A stretch of DNA of 64,000 bases from Caulobacter ginsengisoli. Its GTDB lineage: Bacteria > Pseudomonadota > Alphaproteobacteria > Caulobacterales > Caulobacteraceae. The first letter of the stretch is position 1. Each line of letters starts with the position of its first letter. Positions 7,812 through 15,959 of this stretch are shown piece by piece. The stretch is taken from assembly GCF_030814835.1 (NCBI RefSeq), contig NZ_JAUSVS010000001.1, forward strand, positions 377,001-441,000, written 5' to 3'. Under the pieces are notes generated by a model. That model did no database searches and was not told the DNA's origin. It saw nothing but the letters and a program-made list of their open reading frames with translations. The position numbers and the translations under genes were made by a program.

Positions 7812-9200
7812 ATGCCCGACGCGGTGAACGCGCCTTCCGCCGCTGTGGCGACGATGGCGAGCCCTTGGCCGATGCTGGAGGCCCTGATGGGCGGCACGGC
7901 TCGGATGCGGGGGCTGGGGGAGCGACTTCTGCCTCGGTGGCCTGGCGAGGAGGCCGAGGGGTATCGGGCCCGGTTGGCGACGGCGACCCTGTTTCCGGCG
8001 TTGCGGCGGACGGTTTCGGCAATGGTGGGCAAGCCGTTTGCGAAACCTCTGACCCTGGGAGTTGGGACGCCGGCGCAGATCGTGAACTGGGCGGACGACA
8101 TCGACCTGGAAGGGGTGTCGCTCCATGTGTTCGCCGCCGAGATGTTCGCCGAGGCCCTGACCTATGGGCTGGCGGGGATTTTGGTGGAGGTGCCGCGGCC
8201 GGTGGACGGGGCGGTGACCCAGGCCGACCAGGCGGCGGCGGGGGTGCGGCCCTATTTCGTGCGGGTGATGCACGGGCAGATCCTGGGCTGGCGCACGGCC
8301 GTGATCGGCGGGCGGCGGGTGCTCTCGCAGCTGCGGCTGAGCGAGTGCGCCAGCGAGGCGGACGGCGATTTTGGCGAGGCGAGCGTCGAGCGGGTGCGGG
8401 TGCTGGAGCCGGGCCGGTGGGCGATCTGGGAGCGGACGGATCCGCGGTCCGAGGCCTGGGTGCTGAAGGAAGAGGGGCTCAGCGGGCTGCCGGTGGTGCC
8501 GTTCGTGCCGCTGTATGGCACGCGGGTCGACTTCATGGCCGGCCAGCCGCCGCTGCTGGACCTGGCCTATCTGAACGTGAAGCACTGGCAGAGCCAGAGC
8601 GACCAGGACACCATCCTGCACGTCGCCCGGGTGCCGATCCTGGCGCTGGTCGGCGGGGACAAGACCACGGCTTTGACCGTTGGGTCGGGGACGGCGGTGA
8701 GCCTGCCGGTGGACGGGGATCTCAAGTTCGTCGAGCATTCGGGGGCGGCGATTGCGGCCGGGCAGGCGTCTTTGGATGCGCTCGAGCAGCAGATGATTCA
8801 GGCCGGCGCGGAGCTGCTGGTGCGTAAGCCCGGGCAGCGGACGGCGGCCGAGGCGCTGGGCGACGCCGAGGCCAGCAAGAGCGACCTGCAGCGGCTGGTG
8901 GAGAATTTCGAGGACAGCCTGGACCAGGCGCTGTTTCTGATGGCGCGGTATGCGGGGCTGGACGACGGCGGGTCGGTGTCGCTGTTCAAGGACTTTGGCG
9001 CGGCGAGCCTGGCGGCGGCCAGTGGGCAACTGGTGTTGGCCATGAAGGCGGCGGGGCTGATCTCGGCTGAGACGGCGGTGGCGGAGATGAAGCGGCGGGG
9101 GGAATTGGCGGTGGAGGCCCCGGCCTCCACGGCTCCAACACCCGCTCATCCCCGCGAAGGCGGGGACCCAGGGGTTTTTGAGGGCGAGCCGGCTGGCTGA
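7812..9200 (+). CDS. phage portal protein, DUF4055 family
   Basis: A 462-residue protein starting at ATG 7812 after an AAGGATG-type ribosome site. It has the DUF4055 hallmarks: a conserved central YLNVKHWQSQSDQDTILH stretch, PILALVGGDK and a C-terminal AEALGDAEASKSDLQRLVENFEDSLDQAL helix. It should form the dodecameric portal at the head vertex. The last ~20 residues (HPREGGDPGVF and on) are encoded by one arm of a dispersed inverted repeat that runs into the gene, so the original C-terminus has been replaced or extended. Confidence 0.85.
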   Translation: MPDAVNAPSAAVATMASPWPMLEALMGGTARMRGLGERLLPRWPGEEAEGYRARLATATLFPALRRTVSAMVGKPFAKPLTLGVGTPAQIVNWADDIDLEGVSLHVFAAEMFAEALTYGLAGILVEVPRPVDGAVTQADQAAAGVRPYFVRVMHGQILGWRTAVIGGRRVLSQLRLSECASEADGDFGEASVERVRVLEPGRWAIWERTDPRSEAWVLKEEGLSGLPVVPFVPLYGTRVDFMAGQPPLLDLAYLNVKHWQSQSDQDTILHVARVPILALVGGDKTTALTVGSGTAVSLPVDGDLKFVEHSGAAIAAGQASLDALEQQMIQAGAELLVRKPGQRTAAEALGDAEASKSDLQRLVENFEDSLDQALFLMARYAGLDDGGSVSLFKDFGAASLAAASGQLVLAMKAAGLISAETAVAEMKRRGELAVEAPASTAPTPAHPREGGDPGVFEGEPAG

Positions 9201-9280
9201 GCCATGTTTCCAGGCTGTTGGAGCGGTTGAACCGCCGAAACGAAAAAAGCCTGGGTCCCCGCCTTCGCGGGGATGAGCGG
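9142..9280. repeat. inverted pair of dispersed repeats across the portal 3' end
   Basis: The 31-base arm 9142-9172, which starts CCGCTCATCCCCGCGAAGG, is the reverse complement of 9250-9280, separated by 77 bases that contain the portal stop codon. The arms extend imperfectly (ggggtttttg versus cgaaaaaagcc). This ATCCCCGCGAAGGCGGGGA unit is a familiar dispersed repeat of alphaproteobacterial chromosomes, here inside a phage structural operon. Confidence 0.9.
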
Positions 9281-9313
9281 ATTAATGGGATCGCTCGCGC
9301 GGGAATTGATCGA

Positions 9314-10072
9314 ATGAAACTCAAAACCGTCGAGATCGACGGCCAGATCTATGCCGAGGTGCTGGATGGCAAGCCGATGTTCGTGGCTGAAGATGGCAAA
9401 GAGGTTCCGGTCGATGCGCCGGGGGCTCTGGCGACCATTTCTCGGCTGAACGCCGAGGCCAAGGGGCATCGGGAGGGCAAGGAGGCCGCTGAGCGGGCGC
9501 TGAAGGATTTCGAGGGGCTAGAGCCGGAGCTGGCGCGCAAGGCGCTGGAGACGGTGGCCTCGCTGACGGATCGGCGGCTGGTGGATGCCGGTGAGCTGGA
9601 TCGGGTGCGGGACGAGATCCGGGCCGGGTTCGAGGCGGAGTTGGCCGCGAAGGACGGGCGGATCGTGGCGTTGCAGGACAGCCTGGCCGGGGAGACCCTG
9701 GCGGCGGCGTTCGCGCGGTCGCGCGTCATTGTCGAGAAGTTCGCCGTGCCGGCCGATCTGGTGCAGGCGCGGTTCGGGACGCAGTTTCGCATCGAGGACG
9801 GCCGGGTGGTCGGGGTCGATGGCTCGGGCGGGCGGCTGTATAGCCGCACGCGGCCCGGGGAGCTGGCGTCGTTCGACGAGGCTCTGGAGCAGATCGTCGA
9901 GGCCTATCCGGACCGGGCGCGGATCCTGAAAGGGACCATCGCGGCTGGGGGCGGGGCCTCTGGCGGCGGGGCCGGCGTGTCACGGACCATGACGCTGGCG
10001 GCGTTCAATGCGCTGGATGCGCGGACGCGGGCGGCGCGGATGGCTGAGCCTGGGTTTGGGCTCACCGACTGA
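9314..10072 (+). CDS. scaffold-like phage head protein
   Basis: A 252-residue, mostly charged alpha-helical protein encoded between portal and coat genes, the usual site of the scaffold. It starts KLKTVEIDGQIYAEVLDGKP and continues VAEDGKEVPVD, then a long coiled-coil region (residues about 45-140, e.g. GHREGKEAAERALKDFEGLE), and ends in a short Gly-rich linker and a C-terminal helix. I chose ATG 9314; the frame is open upstream but that part is repeat sequence. By position and composition it would template coat assembly and then leave the head. No protease motif seen. Confidence 0.65.
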   Translation: MKLKTVEIDGQIYAEVLDGKPMFVAEDGKEVPVDAPGALATISRLNAEAKGHREGKEAAERALKDFEGLEPELARKALETVASLTDRRLVDAGELDRVRDEIRAGFEAELAAKDGRIVALQDSLAGETLAAAFARSRVIVEKFAVPADLVQARFGTQFRIEDGRVVGVDGSGGRLYSRTRPGELASFDEALEQIVEAYPDRARILKGTIAAGGGASGGGAGVSRTMTLAAFNALDARTRAARMAEPGFGLTD

Positions 10073-10173
10073 CGAAAACACTACCTGCCACACCGCCCGG
10101 ATAGGCGGCGGCGCCCGGGGTCGGAGACCCACACAACTCATCACAACCTCTTCGAGCCCCGAAAGGCGCCCTC

Positions 10174-11304
10174 ATGTCCAATACCCTGACTTCCCTCGCC
10201 CCGACCCTGTTCAGCGCCGCCAAGGCGGTGGCCGCCGAGCCGTTCGGCGTGGTTGGCGCGATCAACACCGCTTTCGACGACCGCGGCGTCGCCAAGGGCG
10301 ATACTGTCAATGTCGATGTGGCCCCCACGCGGGCGGCCAGCGACTTCACCCCCTCCAATATCGCCGCCACGGGGACGGACGCCACGGCGACCGCCATCCC
10401 GGTGGTGATCGCCAAGTCGCGCAAGGTCGACTGGCACCTGACCGGCGAGCAGCAGCGCAGCCTCGAGAACGGCGGCATCAGCCAGGACTGGGTCGGCCAA
10501 CTGGTCGCCCAGGGCATGCGCACCCTGCGCAACGAGGCCGAGATCGATGCGGCCCTGGCGGCCAAGGTCGGCGCCTCGCGGGCCTTCGGCACGGCCGGGG
10601 CCACGCCGTTCGCCACCACGCTGGACGCCCTGACCAACTCGCGGAAGATCCTGGCCGACAACGGCGCGCCGATGAGCGACCTGCAGATGGTGTTCGACAC
10701 CAATGCGGGGCTGAACCTGCGCAACCTCGGCGTCCTGCAGAACGCCTACCAGGCCGGCAGCGACGAGGAGCGGCGCTCGGGCGAGTTCCTGCCGCAGATG
10801 GGTTTCCGGCTGTCGGAGAGCGCCGGGATCGGGGTCCACACCAAGGGGACCGGCTCGGGCTATCTGGTCAACAACGGGGCCGGTTATGCGGTCGGTTCGA
10901 CGGCCATCACGGTGGACACCGGCAGCGGCACGATCGTCGCCGGTGACGTGATCACCGTCGGCAGCGATCCGAACAAGTATGTGGTGGCCTCGGCCCTGGC
11001 CGCCAATGTGGTGACCATCGCCGCGCCCGGCCTGCGCGTCGCCGCCGCTGACAATGCGGCGGTGACCGTTGGCAACAACTACACCGCCAACCTGGCCTTC
11101 GAGCGCTCGGCGGTGGTGGGGGTAATGCGGCCGCCGTTGATGCCGGTGAACCCGACCATCAACCAGCTGCTGATCAGCGATCCGATGGGCATGACCTACC
11201 TGATGCTGGATATCGCCCAGTACGGCCAGCGGACCTGGGAGCTGCACCTGGCCTGGGGGTTCAAGTCGGTGAATGGGGAGTTCTCGGCGGTGGTGCTGGG
11301 GTAA
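10174..11304 (+). CDS. phage major capsid protein, P22 coat family
   Basis: A 376-residue coat protein. Features that fit the P22-type family are the N-terminal MSNTLTSLAPTLFSAAK block, DWHLTGEQQRSLEN, an immunoglobulin-like insertion region rich in Gly/Thr (residues about 230-300) and the C-terminal ANLAFERSAVVGVMRPPLMP segment. No prohead protease gene is present nearby, which agrees with this family, since P22-type coats are not cleaved. It lies behind the scaffold-like gene with a 101-base gap containing a GC-rich hairpin and no gene. Confidence 0.85.
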   Translation: MSNTLTSLAPTLFSAAKAVAAEPFGVVGAINTAFDDRGVAKGDTVNVDVAPTRAASDFTPSNIAATGTDATATAIPVVIAKSRKVDWHLTGEQQRSLENGGISQDWVGQLVAQGMRTLRNEAEIDAALAAKVGASRAFGTAGATPFATTLDALTNSRKILADNGAPMSDLQMVFDTNAGLNLRNLGVLQNAYQAGSDEERRSGEFLPQMGFRLSESAGIGVHTKGTGSGYLVNNGAGYAVGSTAITVDTGSGTIVAGDVITVGSDPNKYVVASALAANVVTIAAPGLRVAAADNAAVTVGNNYTANLAFERSAVVGVMRPPLMPVNPTINQLLISDPMGMTYLMLDIAQYGQRTWELHLAWGFKSVNGEFSAVVLG

Positions 11305-11332
11305 AACCCACCCATCCACCCATTCTTACAGT

Positions 11333-11456
11333 CGTCATCGCCGGGCTTGTCCCGGCGACCCATGAACACGAGCGCCGACGGTTGGCCACGGGCCTGTCGT
11401 GGGCCCTTTCCCATCCCTGGTGATCATGGGTGGCCGGGACAAGCCCGGCCATGACG
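11333..11456. repeat. two inverted dispersed repeat copies between coat and head-completion genes
   Basis: Copy one is 11333-11364 on the + strand and copy two 11425-11456 in opposite orientation, both built around GGGCTTGTCCCGGC. Together they could fold into a large hairpin in the coat mRNA 3' region. A third copy lies at 6158-6189. They break the otherwise compact late operon. Confidence 0.85.
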
Positions 11457-11494
11457 GATTTGGGGTGGGAGCATTTCTGGAACGGAGACATCCC

Positions 11495-11992
11495 ATGGCC
11501 CTGATTGTCGAGGACGGAACCGGCCGGGCGGACGCTGAGGCGTTCGTTTCGGTGGCCGGGTTCAAGGCCTATTGCGACGGCCGGGGCGTGGACTGGTCGA
11601 GCCTGGCGGATGCGCAGATCGAGGCGCTGCTGCGGCAGGGGGCCGATTATCTGGGCGAGGCCTATCGCGGGCGGCTGGCCGGCTGGCGGGTTTCGACCCG
11701 GCAGGCGCTGGACTGGCCGCGGGCAGGGGCGCCCAGGCGGGATGCGGGGGGGTGTGTCTATTACGACAGCGCCAGCGTGCCCGGCGAGGTGGCGCGGGCC
11801 AATATCGAGGCGGCGCTGCGGGCCCGCAATGGCGCGCTGAGCCAGGATCTGGGCCAGGCGGTCAAGCGCAAGAAGGTCGGGGCGGTCGAGGTCGAGTACC
11901 AGGACTTCACGCGGGCCGGCGCCGGCTATCCGGTCATCGACGCGTTGATGGCGCCGTTCATGGCGGCCGATCTGCGGGTGGTCCGGGCATGA
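11495..11992 (+). CDS. phage head completion protein, DnaT-like ssDNA-binding family
   Basis: A 165-residue protein starting at ATG 11495 with ACGGAGA upstream. It shows the pattern annotated as DnaT-like ssDNA-binding in phages: ALIVEDGTG, ADAEAFVSVAGFKAYCDGRG, LLRQGADYLGEAYRGRL and a C-terminal PVIDALMAPF. Despite the name, proteins at this position act as head-tail adaptors that plug the portal. Its stop overlaps the next ATG (ATGA at 11989-11992). Confidence 0.75.
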   Translation: MALIVEDGTGRADAEAFVSVAGFKAYCDGRGVDWSSLADAQIEALLRQGADYLGEAYRGRLAGWRVSTRQALDWPRAGAPRRDAGGCVYYDSASVPGEVARANIEAALRARNGALSQDLGQAVKRKKVGAVEVEYQDFTRAGAGYPVIDALMAPFMAADLRVVRA

Positions 11993-12342
11993 GTTTTTAC
12001 GACGACATGGCGGCGACGGCGGCCGGGATGCTGGCCGAATTCGGCCAGGCGGTGACGATCTCGCGCACGGCGCCGGGGGCTTATGACACCGCGACCGGGA
12101 CCAACGGGCCGCCGACCGTGCTGAGCTGGACCGTGGCGGGGCTGGAGGAGGCCTATGACAGCCGGCTGATCGACGGGACGCTGATCCTGGCGGGCGACCG
12201 GCGGCTGCTGGTCGAGCCGGGTCCGTTCGCGGTCGAAGATGCCGTGATCATGGCCGACGGGACGACGGGGACGGTCAAGGCCGTGACGCCGTTCAGCCCA
12301 GGCGGGACGGCGCTCTATGTCGAGCTGCGGGTGCGGCGATGA
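11989..12342 (+). CDS. phage head-tail joining / stopper-like protein
   Basis: A 117-residue protein of mainly beta pattern, beginning SFYDDMAATAAGMLAEFGQ and ending ALYVELRVRR. Size, beta content (AVTISRTAPGAY, LSWTVAGLEEAY, GTVKAVTPFSPGG) and position between adaptor and gp10-like genes fit the stopper/head-closure class. It overlaps both neighbours by four bases. Confidence 0.65.
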   Translation: MSFYDDMAATAAGMLAEFGQAVTISRTAPGAYDTATGTNGPPTVLSWTVAGLEEAYDSRLIDGTLILAGDRRLLVEPGPFAVEDAVIMADGTTGTVKAVTPFSPGGTALYVELRVRR

Positions 12343-12632
12343 ATTTCGGTGAGGACTTCGCCAGGACGGTCCAGGCGCGGATCGACGGCACGGTGGCGCG
12401 GACGGTCCGGGAGATCGGGGCGCGGCTGATCGCCCGCTCGCCGATGCGGACCGGGACCTTCCGGGACGCTTGGCGGCTGGTGGAAGAGGGTCGGCGGTTC
12501 GCCTGGGTCAACGACACCCCCTACGCCCTGGCGCTGGAGCGCGGCGAGGGCGGCCGGCCGCCGCTGGGCCTGCAGGGGCTGGCGGAGCTGGAATTTGTGA
12601 GCGTGGTCGAGGCGGCGGCTCAGGCTGACTGA
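12339..12632 (+). CDS. HK97 gp10-like tail completion protein
   Basis: A 97-residue protein with the recognisable centre IARSPMRTGTFRDAWRL and FAWVNDTPYALALERGEGGRPP, typical of HK97 gp10-like / tail-completion proteins in which a conserved PVRTG-type turn is followed by an NxxPYA block. It should sit at the head-tail interface. It overlaps the preceding gene by four bases and precedes the tail terminator. Confidence 0.75.
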   Translation: MNFGEDFARTVQARIDGTVARTVREIGARLIARSPMRTGTFRDAWRLVEEGRRFAWVNDTPYALALERGEGGRPPLGLQGLAELEFVSVVEAAAQAD

Positions 12633-12655
12633 CCCTCTCGGGTGAGGAGTTTCCC

Positions 12656-13060
12656 ATGTCCCTGATCGCCATCCGCGGGGCGCTGGAGACGGCGCTGGGC
12701 GCCATGACGCCGGCCTTGGCGACGGCGTGGGAGAACCGGGGGTTCGAGCCCTCGCCCGGGACGCCCTATCAGCGGGCGACCCTGATCATGGCCATGCCGG
12801 ACGACGCCGAGATCGGCGGGCGGCATGCCGAGCGGGGGTTCCTGCAGGTTGACCTCTGTTATCCGCCAGGGGCGGGGAGCGGGGCGGCGGCGGGCCGGGC
12901 GGCGCTGATCAAGGCGGGTTTCAGGAAGGGGACCAGCCTGACGGCGTCGGGGGTTTTGGTCCTGATTACCGCGACCCCGCAGGTGTTGCCCCATCATATC
13001 GACGCCGAGCGCTACGTGCTGCCGATGCGGATCCCGTTCCGCGCGCAAGTCCAGGATTGA
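12656..13060 (+). CDS. phage tail terminator-like protein, DUF4128 family
   Basis: A 134-residue protein beginning LIAIRGALETALGAM and containing GTPYQRATLIMAMPD and ERGFLQVDLCYPPG, which fits the DUF4128 family of tail terminators (lambda gpU-like). These hexameric proteins cap the tail tube and join it to the head. GAGG ribosome site upstream of ATG 12656. A GGCCGG hairpin without T run lies in the 64-base gap before the tail tube gene. Confidence 0.75.
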   Translation: MSLIAIRGALETALGAMTPALATAWENRGFEPSPGTPYQRATLIMAMPDDAEIGGRHAERGFLQVDLCYPPGAGSGAAAGRAALIKAGFRKGTSLTASGVLVLITATPQVLPHHIDAERYVLPMRIPFRAQVQD

Positions 13061-13124
13061 CGGCCTGACCGTCTGAACCAGGCCGGTCTCCGGCCTTCCA
13101 CCTCCCACAGATCGGAGATTATCC

Positions 13125-14363
13125 ATGGCCAATGAGCAAGGCCTGCTCAAGCAGACCGTTTTCGCCAAGCAGTCGCAGCTTGGCATCCCCTATCCAACCA
13201 CCGGCGGCAAGATCAAGCGCCGGACCAGCGCGGTGTTCACCAAGAGTGTCGATACTTATGAGTCCAACGAGATCGTCAGCCACCAGCAGTCGACGGGCGC
13301 CAATGCCGGCATCGTCAAGACCAGCGGCAAACTGGACGGGCTGATCTCGCCGGGCACCTACACCGAGCAGTTCGCTTCGTTGCTGCGCAAGGACGCGGCG
13401 GCTACGGCGGCCATCACCGGCATGTCGATTACCAACATCACCGCCTCTGGCTCGGTCTTCACGGCCACGCGCGGGTCGGGCGATTTCCTGCAGGGCGGCG
13501 TCAAGATCGGCGACATCGGCCGGTGGACGGCGGGCGGCTTCAATGGGGCGAACTCGAACAAGAATTTTCTGGTCACCGCCGTCACCGCCACCACGATCAG
13601 CTACGTGACCCTGGGCGCCGTCCCGGGCGTGACCGAGACCGGGCCGGTGACAGGCTCTACCTGGACCACCGTCGGCAAGAAGACCTGGGTTCCGACCAGC
13701 GGCCACGTCAACGACTACTGGACCGTCGAGGAATGGTATTCGGGCCTGGGCCGCTCGGAGCTGTTCAGGGACTGCAAGATCGCCAAGGCTGACGTCACCG
13801 TCCCGGCCACCGGCAACGCCACGGTCAGCTTCGATGTGCCGGGGCTGAGCCGGGTCGAAAACGGAACCCAGCAGATTGCGACGCCCGCCGCCGAGACCAC
13901 GACCAACGTCCTGACCGCGGTCGGGGGGCTGATCCTGGTCAATGGCGTCGCCACCCCCATCACCGGCATCCAGTTCAGCATCGATGGCCACGTCCAGCCG
14001 GGCGAGGCCGAGGTCGGCACCAACCAGATCGGCGACCACGTCCGGGGCGAGATCAGCGTCAGTGGCCAGTTCACCGCCAAGTTCTCATCGGTGGCGCTGC
14101 AGGCGCTCTACACGGCGCAGACGCCGTTCACGATCATTGTCGTGTTGACCGATGGCTCGCTGGCCACCTCCGACTTCGTCTCGTTCGTGATCCAGCGATG
14201 CAAGGTGTTCGGCGACACGCCCGATGACGGCGAGGCCAAGGAAATCATCCGCACCTATCCCTTCACCGCCCAGATCAACGCCAGCGGCGGCCCTGCCTCC
14301 GGTGTCGGCGCCACGGCGGATCTGCAGTCGATCATCTCGATCCAGGACAGCCAGGCTCCGTAG
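13125..14363 (+). CDS. phage major tail tube protein
   Basis: A 412-residue tail tube protein. The N-terminus (KQTVFAKQSQLGIPYPTTGG) and the paired beta-strand pattern throughout fit the siphovirus tube family; DTYESNEIVSHQQST and the C-terminal DLQSIISIQDSQAP are characteristic of this alphaproteobacterial subgroup. It is longer than lambda gpV, probably because of Ig-like insertions rich in Thr/Gly (residues about 100-180). It polymerises around the tape measure. Followed by a hairpin-T run that would reduce read-through into minor tail genes. Confidence 0.8.
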   Translation: MANEQGLLKQTVFAKQSQLGIPYPTTGGKIKRRTSAVFTKSVDTYESNEIVSHQQSTGANAGIVKTSGKLDGLISPGTYTEQFASLLRKDAAATAAITGMSITNITASGSVFTATRGSGDFLQGGVKIGDIGRWTAGGFNGANSNKNFLVTAVTATTISYVTLGAVPGVTETGPVTGSTWTTVGKKTWVPTSGHVNDYWTVEEWYSGLGRSELFRDCKIAKADVTVPATGNATVSFDVPGLSRVENGTQQIATPAAETTTNVLTAVGGLILVNGVATPITGIQFSIDGHVQPGEAEVGTNQIGDHVRGEISVSGQFTAKFSSVALQALYTAQTPFTIIVVLTDGSLATSDFVSFVIQRCKVFGDTPDDGEAKEIIRTYPFTAQINASGGPASGVGATADLQSIISIQDSQAP

Positions 14364-14400
14364 TCGCGCGTCCGCCCCAACTCGACCTCCCTCAACTCTA

Positions 14401-14427
14401 TGCGCCGGTCGCGCCGGCGCACTTTTT
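14401..14427 (+). terminator. intra-operon hairpin terminator after tail tube gene
   Basis: TGCGCCGG pairs with CCGGCGCA across a five-base loop and is followed by CTTTTT. It stands between the abundant tail tube gene and the tail assembly chaperone, and likely sets their expression ratio. Confidence 0.75.
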
Positions 14428-14440
14428 CAGGAGCCATTGC

Positions 14441-14872
14441 ATGGCCAAGACCCCCGCCGTTTCCCTCGCCTCGCTCAACGCCCGCAAGGCCGGCGAGACG
14501 CCGTTCGCCTTCAATCTGATCGGGCCGGACGGCAAGGAGACCGACATCGTTCTGAAGGTGCTGGGCGCGCAGTCCGACGCCGTCACCCGGCTGACCAGCC
14601 AGCTGATCAACACCCGCCGGCGCGAGGAGGCCGAGCGGGCCGCCCAGGCCTCGAGCAACCGGCCGGGCGACGCCATCACCCCGGTCGAGGACGACGTGGT
14701 GTTCGGCCAGAGGCTGGCGGCCGTGCGGCTGGTCGGCTGGGAGGGCATCGAAGAGCCGTGGTCGCCGGAACTGGCCCTGCAGCTCTGCCAGATGAACAGT
14801 GACATCGCCGCCCAGGTGACGGCGCAGTCGAACAAGACCGCCAATTTTATCAGCGCCTCGCCGAAGGCCTGA
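14441..14872 (+). CDS. phage tail assembly chaperone, short form (gpG-like)
   Basis: A 143-residue protein with AGGAG before ATG 14441, located between tail tube and tape measure, the diagnostic position for gpG. It begins AKTPAVSLASLNARKAGETP, contains LKVLGAQSDAVTRLTSQL and RREEAERAAQ, and ends SNKTANFISASPKA. Its last 67 bases overlap a second open frame in the -1 register (14803-15219) that has no start codon of its own, the arrangement of the lambda G/GT pair. It coats the tape measure protein during tail assembly. Confidence 0.8.
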   Translation: MAKTPAVSLASLNARKAGETPFAFNLIGPDGKETDIVLKVLGAQSDAVTRLTSQLINTRRREEAERAAQASSNRPGDAITPVEDDVVFGQRLAAVRLVGWEGIEEPWSPELALQLCQMNSDIAAQVTAQSNKTANFISASPKA

Positions 14873-15219
14873 TAGCCTACGCCGAGGCGTATTTTTCGCT
14901 GGAGAAGCCGGTCGGAGAGGGGAAGCTGAAAGCCCCTCTCCGCGTCCACCTGGAGGCCCAGGCCCGGCAGGGGGACGCCGAGGCGATCTGGCGGCTGTAC
15001 CATGGGCCCAAGCTGCCGCCGCTGGCCGCCCATATCTGGACCTGGTGGCTGGACCTGTGCGCCACGCGGCCGGTGACGGGGATGGGAGTCTCGCCGATTT
15101 CGCGTCTGGAGATCCAGGCGTGGGAGGCGGATGAGGAGATCGAGCTGACGCCTTGGGAGCGGCGGACAATCCTGAGGCTGGATGCAGTGTTTCGGACGGC
15201 GCAGGCCTCCGATGGCTGA
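14803..15219 (+). CDS. tail assembly chaperone frameshift extension (T part of GT-like fusion)
   Basis: This reading frame is open from 14803 (after a TGA at 14800) to TGA 15217-15219 but has no ATG, GTG or TTG before an internal ATG near 15082, yet its translation looks like real protein: QFYQRLAEGLIAYAEAY, then LYHGPKLPPL, WWLDLCATRP, MGVSPISRLEIQAWEAD and PWERRTILRLDAVF. It is in the -1 register of the upstream chaperone, so it should be made by programmed -1 frameshifting in the 67-base overlap; the TTTT at 14845-14848 within CCAATTTTATC is the best slip candidate I see, though not a classic heptamer. The start given is the limit of the open frame, not a start codon. Confidence 0.75.
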   Translation, partial: HRRPGDGAVEQDRQFYQRLAEGLIAYAEAYFSLEKPVGEGKLKAPLRVHLEAQARQGDAEAIWRLYHGPKLPPLAAHIWTWWLDLCATRPVTGMGVSPISRLEIQAWEADEEIELTPWERRTILRLDAVFRTAQASDG

Positions 15220-15237
15220 GGATTTGCAGGAGAGATC

Positions 15238-15897
15238 ATGACCTTCGAAATCGACGGCCTCACCAAGGCCGCGCGGCAGCCTGACGAGCAGATGACCGTT
15301 TACGAGCTGGCCGACGGGTCGCTGTTCCCCGTCGCGGGGCCGCCCAGGCTGGCGGACGCCAGCTATGCGGCCGAGACGCACGAGGCGGCGCGGATCGTGC
15401 GAGAGGCGCTGGGTCAGCTGGCCAGCGTCGAGGCGCGGCGGCGGGAGGCCAAGGCCGACCCGACCCTGAGTCCCGTCGGCCGCGCGCAGCGGGTCGAGGA
15501 GATGCGGCGGTTGGCGCGGGTGGGGCTGGAAATGGCCCGGGCCGAGCTGGCCAAGGCCCGGGACGGCGCCGTACGGCTGAAGGAGGCGGTGTTCGCCCCG
15601 CCCCGGCTGGGCGAGAGCGACCTGGCCGCCGCCCTGATCGACCAGGAGATTCGGGCCCATGTCCGCTCGCTGCGGGGCCAGGACCTGGTGCGCTACACCA
15701 GTGGGCTGGCTGACAACCCGCGCCACCTGGCGGCCATCATGCGCTCGCCGGTGCCGATCACGGGGGTTTCAGAGTATGCGCAGGGGCTGTGGCGCGACAC
15801 CGCCGCCGGCCATCCCCAGGCGGCCGGCCTGATCCGCACCGAGGCGGCCATCGCCTGGGCGGAGGGCGTGCTGCCCCATATCGCCGAGCGAATCTGA
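15238..15897 (+). CDS. phage protein of unknown function, tail region
   Basis: A 219-residue protein, AGGAGAG before ATG 15238. It starts TFEIDGLTKAARQPDEQMT with VYELADGSLFPV, then becomes a long charged helical protein (residues about 45-130, e.g. EARRREAKADP, RAQRVEEMRRLAR). C-terminal part is helical, ending EGVLPHIAERI. No family recognised. Placed right after the frameshifted tail chaperone, so a minor tail or morphogenesis role is likely. Confidence 0.65.
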   Translation: MTFEIDGLTKAARQPDEQMTVYELADGSLFPVAGPPRLADASYAAETHEAARIVREALGQLASVEARRREAKADPTLSPVGRAQRVEEMRRLARVGLEMARAELAKARDGAVRLKEAVFAPPRLGESDLAAALIDQEIRAHVRSLRGQDLVRYTSGLADNPRHLAAIMRSPVPITGVSEYAQGLWRDTAAGHPQAAGLIRTEAAIAWAEGVLPHIAERI

Positions 15898-15900
15898 CGA

Positions 15901-15939
15901 ACCGGGGACTGGCTCGCCGTGAGGCGCGCCTGTCCCCGG
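15901..15939. repeat. dispersed palindromic repeat, second copy
   Basis: The left arm CCGGGGACTGGCTCGCC (15902-15918) is the near-perfect inverse of the right arm ending GTCCCCGG at 15939 (15 of 17 pairs). The first 18 bases are identical to the minus strand of 4393-4410. It fills the gap between two phage genes. Confidence 0.8.
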
Positions 15940-15959
15940 CTGCGGAAGGGCACCCCCCA

